Assembly (NCBI GenBank): GCA_002395775.1
Contig: DGUV01000097.1
Coordinates: 1-7,856, forward strand
Length of the DNA: 7,856 bases
Origin: Prevotellaceae bacterium UBA4301
Lineage (GTDB): Bacteria; Bacteroidota; Bacteroidia; Bacteroidales; Bacteroidaceae
Direction of reading: 5' to 3'
The notes under the pieces are model-generated. The model saw nothing but the letters and a program-made list of their open reading frames with translations. It ran no database searches and was not told the origin of the DNA. Both the position numbers and the translations under genes were made by a program. Shown piece after piece: positions 7,186 through 7,856 of the stretch. Every line of letters begins with the position of its first letter. Positions within the stretch are counted from its first letter, which is position 1.

Positions 7186-7638
7186 ATGAAGACAAAGTTA
7201 TTATTACTGAGCATGGCGATGGGACTCATGACATGGGGATGTTCGTCGGGCGACGACACGGAAACGGAACGTGTCACGGCGGAAGGCTCGGATGCCCGCC
7301 CCACCTGGCAGATGCCCAACTATGACCTCTACGAACAACTCATGGTGGTTGAGGTGCAGTTGCCGGACGGGCTGCAGAACTACGCCTCGGCGAACGACCT
7401 GATGTGCGCCTCTATCGGCGGAGAAGTGCGTGGCGTGACCGCTCCCAAGCAGGTGGATGGCGGCTGGCAGTTCCCCCTCATCGTGGCTTCGAACAATGCC
7501 GGCGCGAACGTCCAGTTGTCATACTATTGCGATGCGCTGCACCGCATCTTCACCACCGACTGGACCACGTTCGACGCCTCTGTCGCGCCAACCGGCACCG
7601 GAGGCATCTACGAACCGTCATTCGGCGACTTCGAGTGA
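7186..7638 (+). CDS. Small surface lipoprotein carrying the module duplicated in the giant protein
   Basis: The frame encodes 150 residues, from ATG at 7186 to TGA at 7636-7638. The start is chosen because it gives a proper lipoprotein signal: basic MKTK, a hydrophobic LLLLSMAMGLM stretch, then T-W-G-Cys19. The lipobox is loose at -3 and -2, as is common in Bacteroidota. Cys19 is followed by S-S-G-D-D, an acidic stretch of the sort that sends lipoproteins of this phylum to the outer surface. No clear Shine-Dalgarno precedes the start, also usual for the phylum. The mature part runs LMVVEVQLPDGL, then NDLMCASIGGEVRGV, WQFPLIVASN, VQLSYYCDALHRIFTT and GTGGIYEPSFGDF. It aligns by eye with module copies A and B of the giant protein. 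There are two mature cysteines besides the lipid Cys. The gene lies 295 bases after the giant gene on the same strand and may be co-transcribed. The binding role is unknown. Confidence 0.85.
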   Translation: MKTKLLLLSMAMGLMTWGCSSGDDTETERVTAEGSDARPTWQMPNYDLYEQLMVVEVQLPDGLQNYASANDLMCASIGGEVRGVTAPKQVDGGWQFPLIVASNNAGANVQLSYYCDALHRIFTTDWTTFDASVAPTGTGGIYEPSFGDFE

Positions 7639-7696
7639 ACCCGAATCGGTCATTGATTCATGGCAGATTGGGATGAATGGAACAACAGTTCGGTAT

Positions 7697-7725
7697 AAGA
7701 GAACTCTCTTTCGGAGGTTCTTTTT
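7697..7725 (+). terminator. Rho-independent terminator after the lipoprotein gene
   Basis: AAGAGAAC (7697-7704) pairs with GTTCTTTT (7717-7724), with one G-T wobble. The stem extends inward past a bulged T as CTC (7706-7708) with GAG (7714-7716), around the loop TTTCG. The stem's right arm ends in a run of five Ts to 7725. It lies 58 bases after the stop codon and is well placed to end the lipoprotein transcript. Confidence 0.75.
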
Positions 7726-7816
7726 ACTGGTTCTTGCTGTGCAAGTGCTTCGCGATGACGCGGGCTTTAGAAAAAACAACCTAAATTCCGCAGTACTTTA
7801 GTTTAACCATCTTTAT
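7726..7816. other. Non-coding spacer between two terminators
   Basis: These 91 bases show no open frame with a credible start, no tRNA-like fold, and no convincing Bacteroidota promoter of the TTTG ... TAnnTTTG type. A transcript beginning here and ending at the hairpin at 7817-7851 would be about 100 nt, so a small RNA cannot be excluded, but nothing directly supports one. Confidence 0.3.
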
Positions 7817-7851
7817 AAAATCCTGAGCAACAAAAAGTTGCTCAGGATTTT
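7817..7851. terminator. Strong, symmetrical (bidirectional) terminator hairpin
   Basis: A perfect 15-bp inverted repeat, AAAATCCTGAGCAAC (7817-7831) with GTTGCTCAGGATTTT (7837-7851), encloses an AAAAA loop. The outer A/T ends supply a T-run on either strand, so it can end transcription in both directions. It either backs up the terminator at 7697 or serves a gene entering from the right, which is outside the window. Confidence 0.85.
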
Positions 7852-7856
7852 GCCAT

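Noticed and set aside
6987..7319. Minus-strand frame of 110 codons spanning the intergenic repeat and the lipoprotein start
   Set aside because: It covers inverted repeats and hairpins and runs antisense into a clear lipoprotein signal sequence; no domain or start context.
7404..7801. Two plus-strand frames (7404-7676 and 7457-7801) overlapping the lipoprotein
   Set aside because: Arg- or Ser/Pro-rich out-of-frame products; one reads through the terminator at 7697-7725, and neither has a credible start.

Overview
The window looks like part of a chromosome from a Bacteroidota member, most likely Bacteroidales and perhaps Prevotellaceae. The evidence is a very large secreted-type protein built from LamG and Ig-like modules with a short C-terminal tail of the kind ending in YIYNGK..IK, a lipoprotein whose lipidated Cys is followed by Ser-Ser-Gly-Asp-Asp (the acidic surface-export pattern of this phylum), no recognisable Shine-Dalgarno before its start, and CACAGATT-rich intergenic repeats. 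The lineage is inferred from these traits; no marker gene is present.

Layout: (1) From the left edge to 6890, one plus-strand reading frame codes for at least 2295 residues. It is already open at the first base, so the true N-terminus lies outside the window. In order it carries a carboxypeptidase-regulatory-like/Ig-like N-terminal part, a roughly 800-residue conserved-looking core with LRDPPG and FRTRGG motifs, an SbsA/Big_5-like Ig domain apparently split by two consecutive LamG (concanavalin-like) domains, another Ig/BACON-like domain, and a C-terminal block. In that block two copies of a roughly 90-105 residue module flank a two-part region rich in Trp and Gly, followed by a possible sorting tail. 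(2) 6891-7185 is non-coding and holds a cluster of CAGATT direct and inverted repeats with two small hairpins. (3) 7186-7638 encodes a 150-residue lipoprotein. Its mature part aligns by eye with the module duplicated at the C-terminus of the giant protein. (4) 7639-7856 holds no supported gene but has two terminator-like hairpins, at 7697-7725 and 7817-7851.

How they may work together: the giant protein reads as a cell-surface or secreted adhesin-like or carbohydrate/protein-binding product, and the small lipoprotein as a surface-anchored partner carrying one stand-alone copy of the same module. No enzyme active site was recognised. Joint function is inferred from co-localisation and the shared module. 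The long minus-strand frames and the short overlapping plus-strand frames inside the genes look like shadows and were not annotated.
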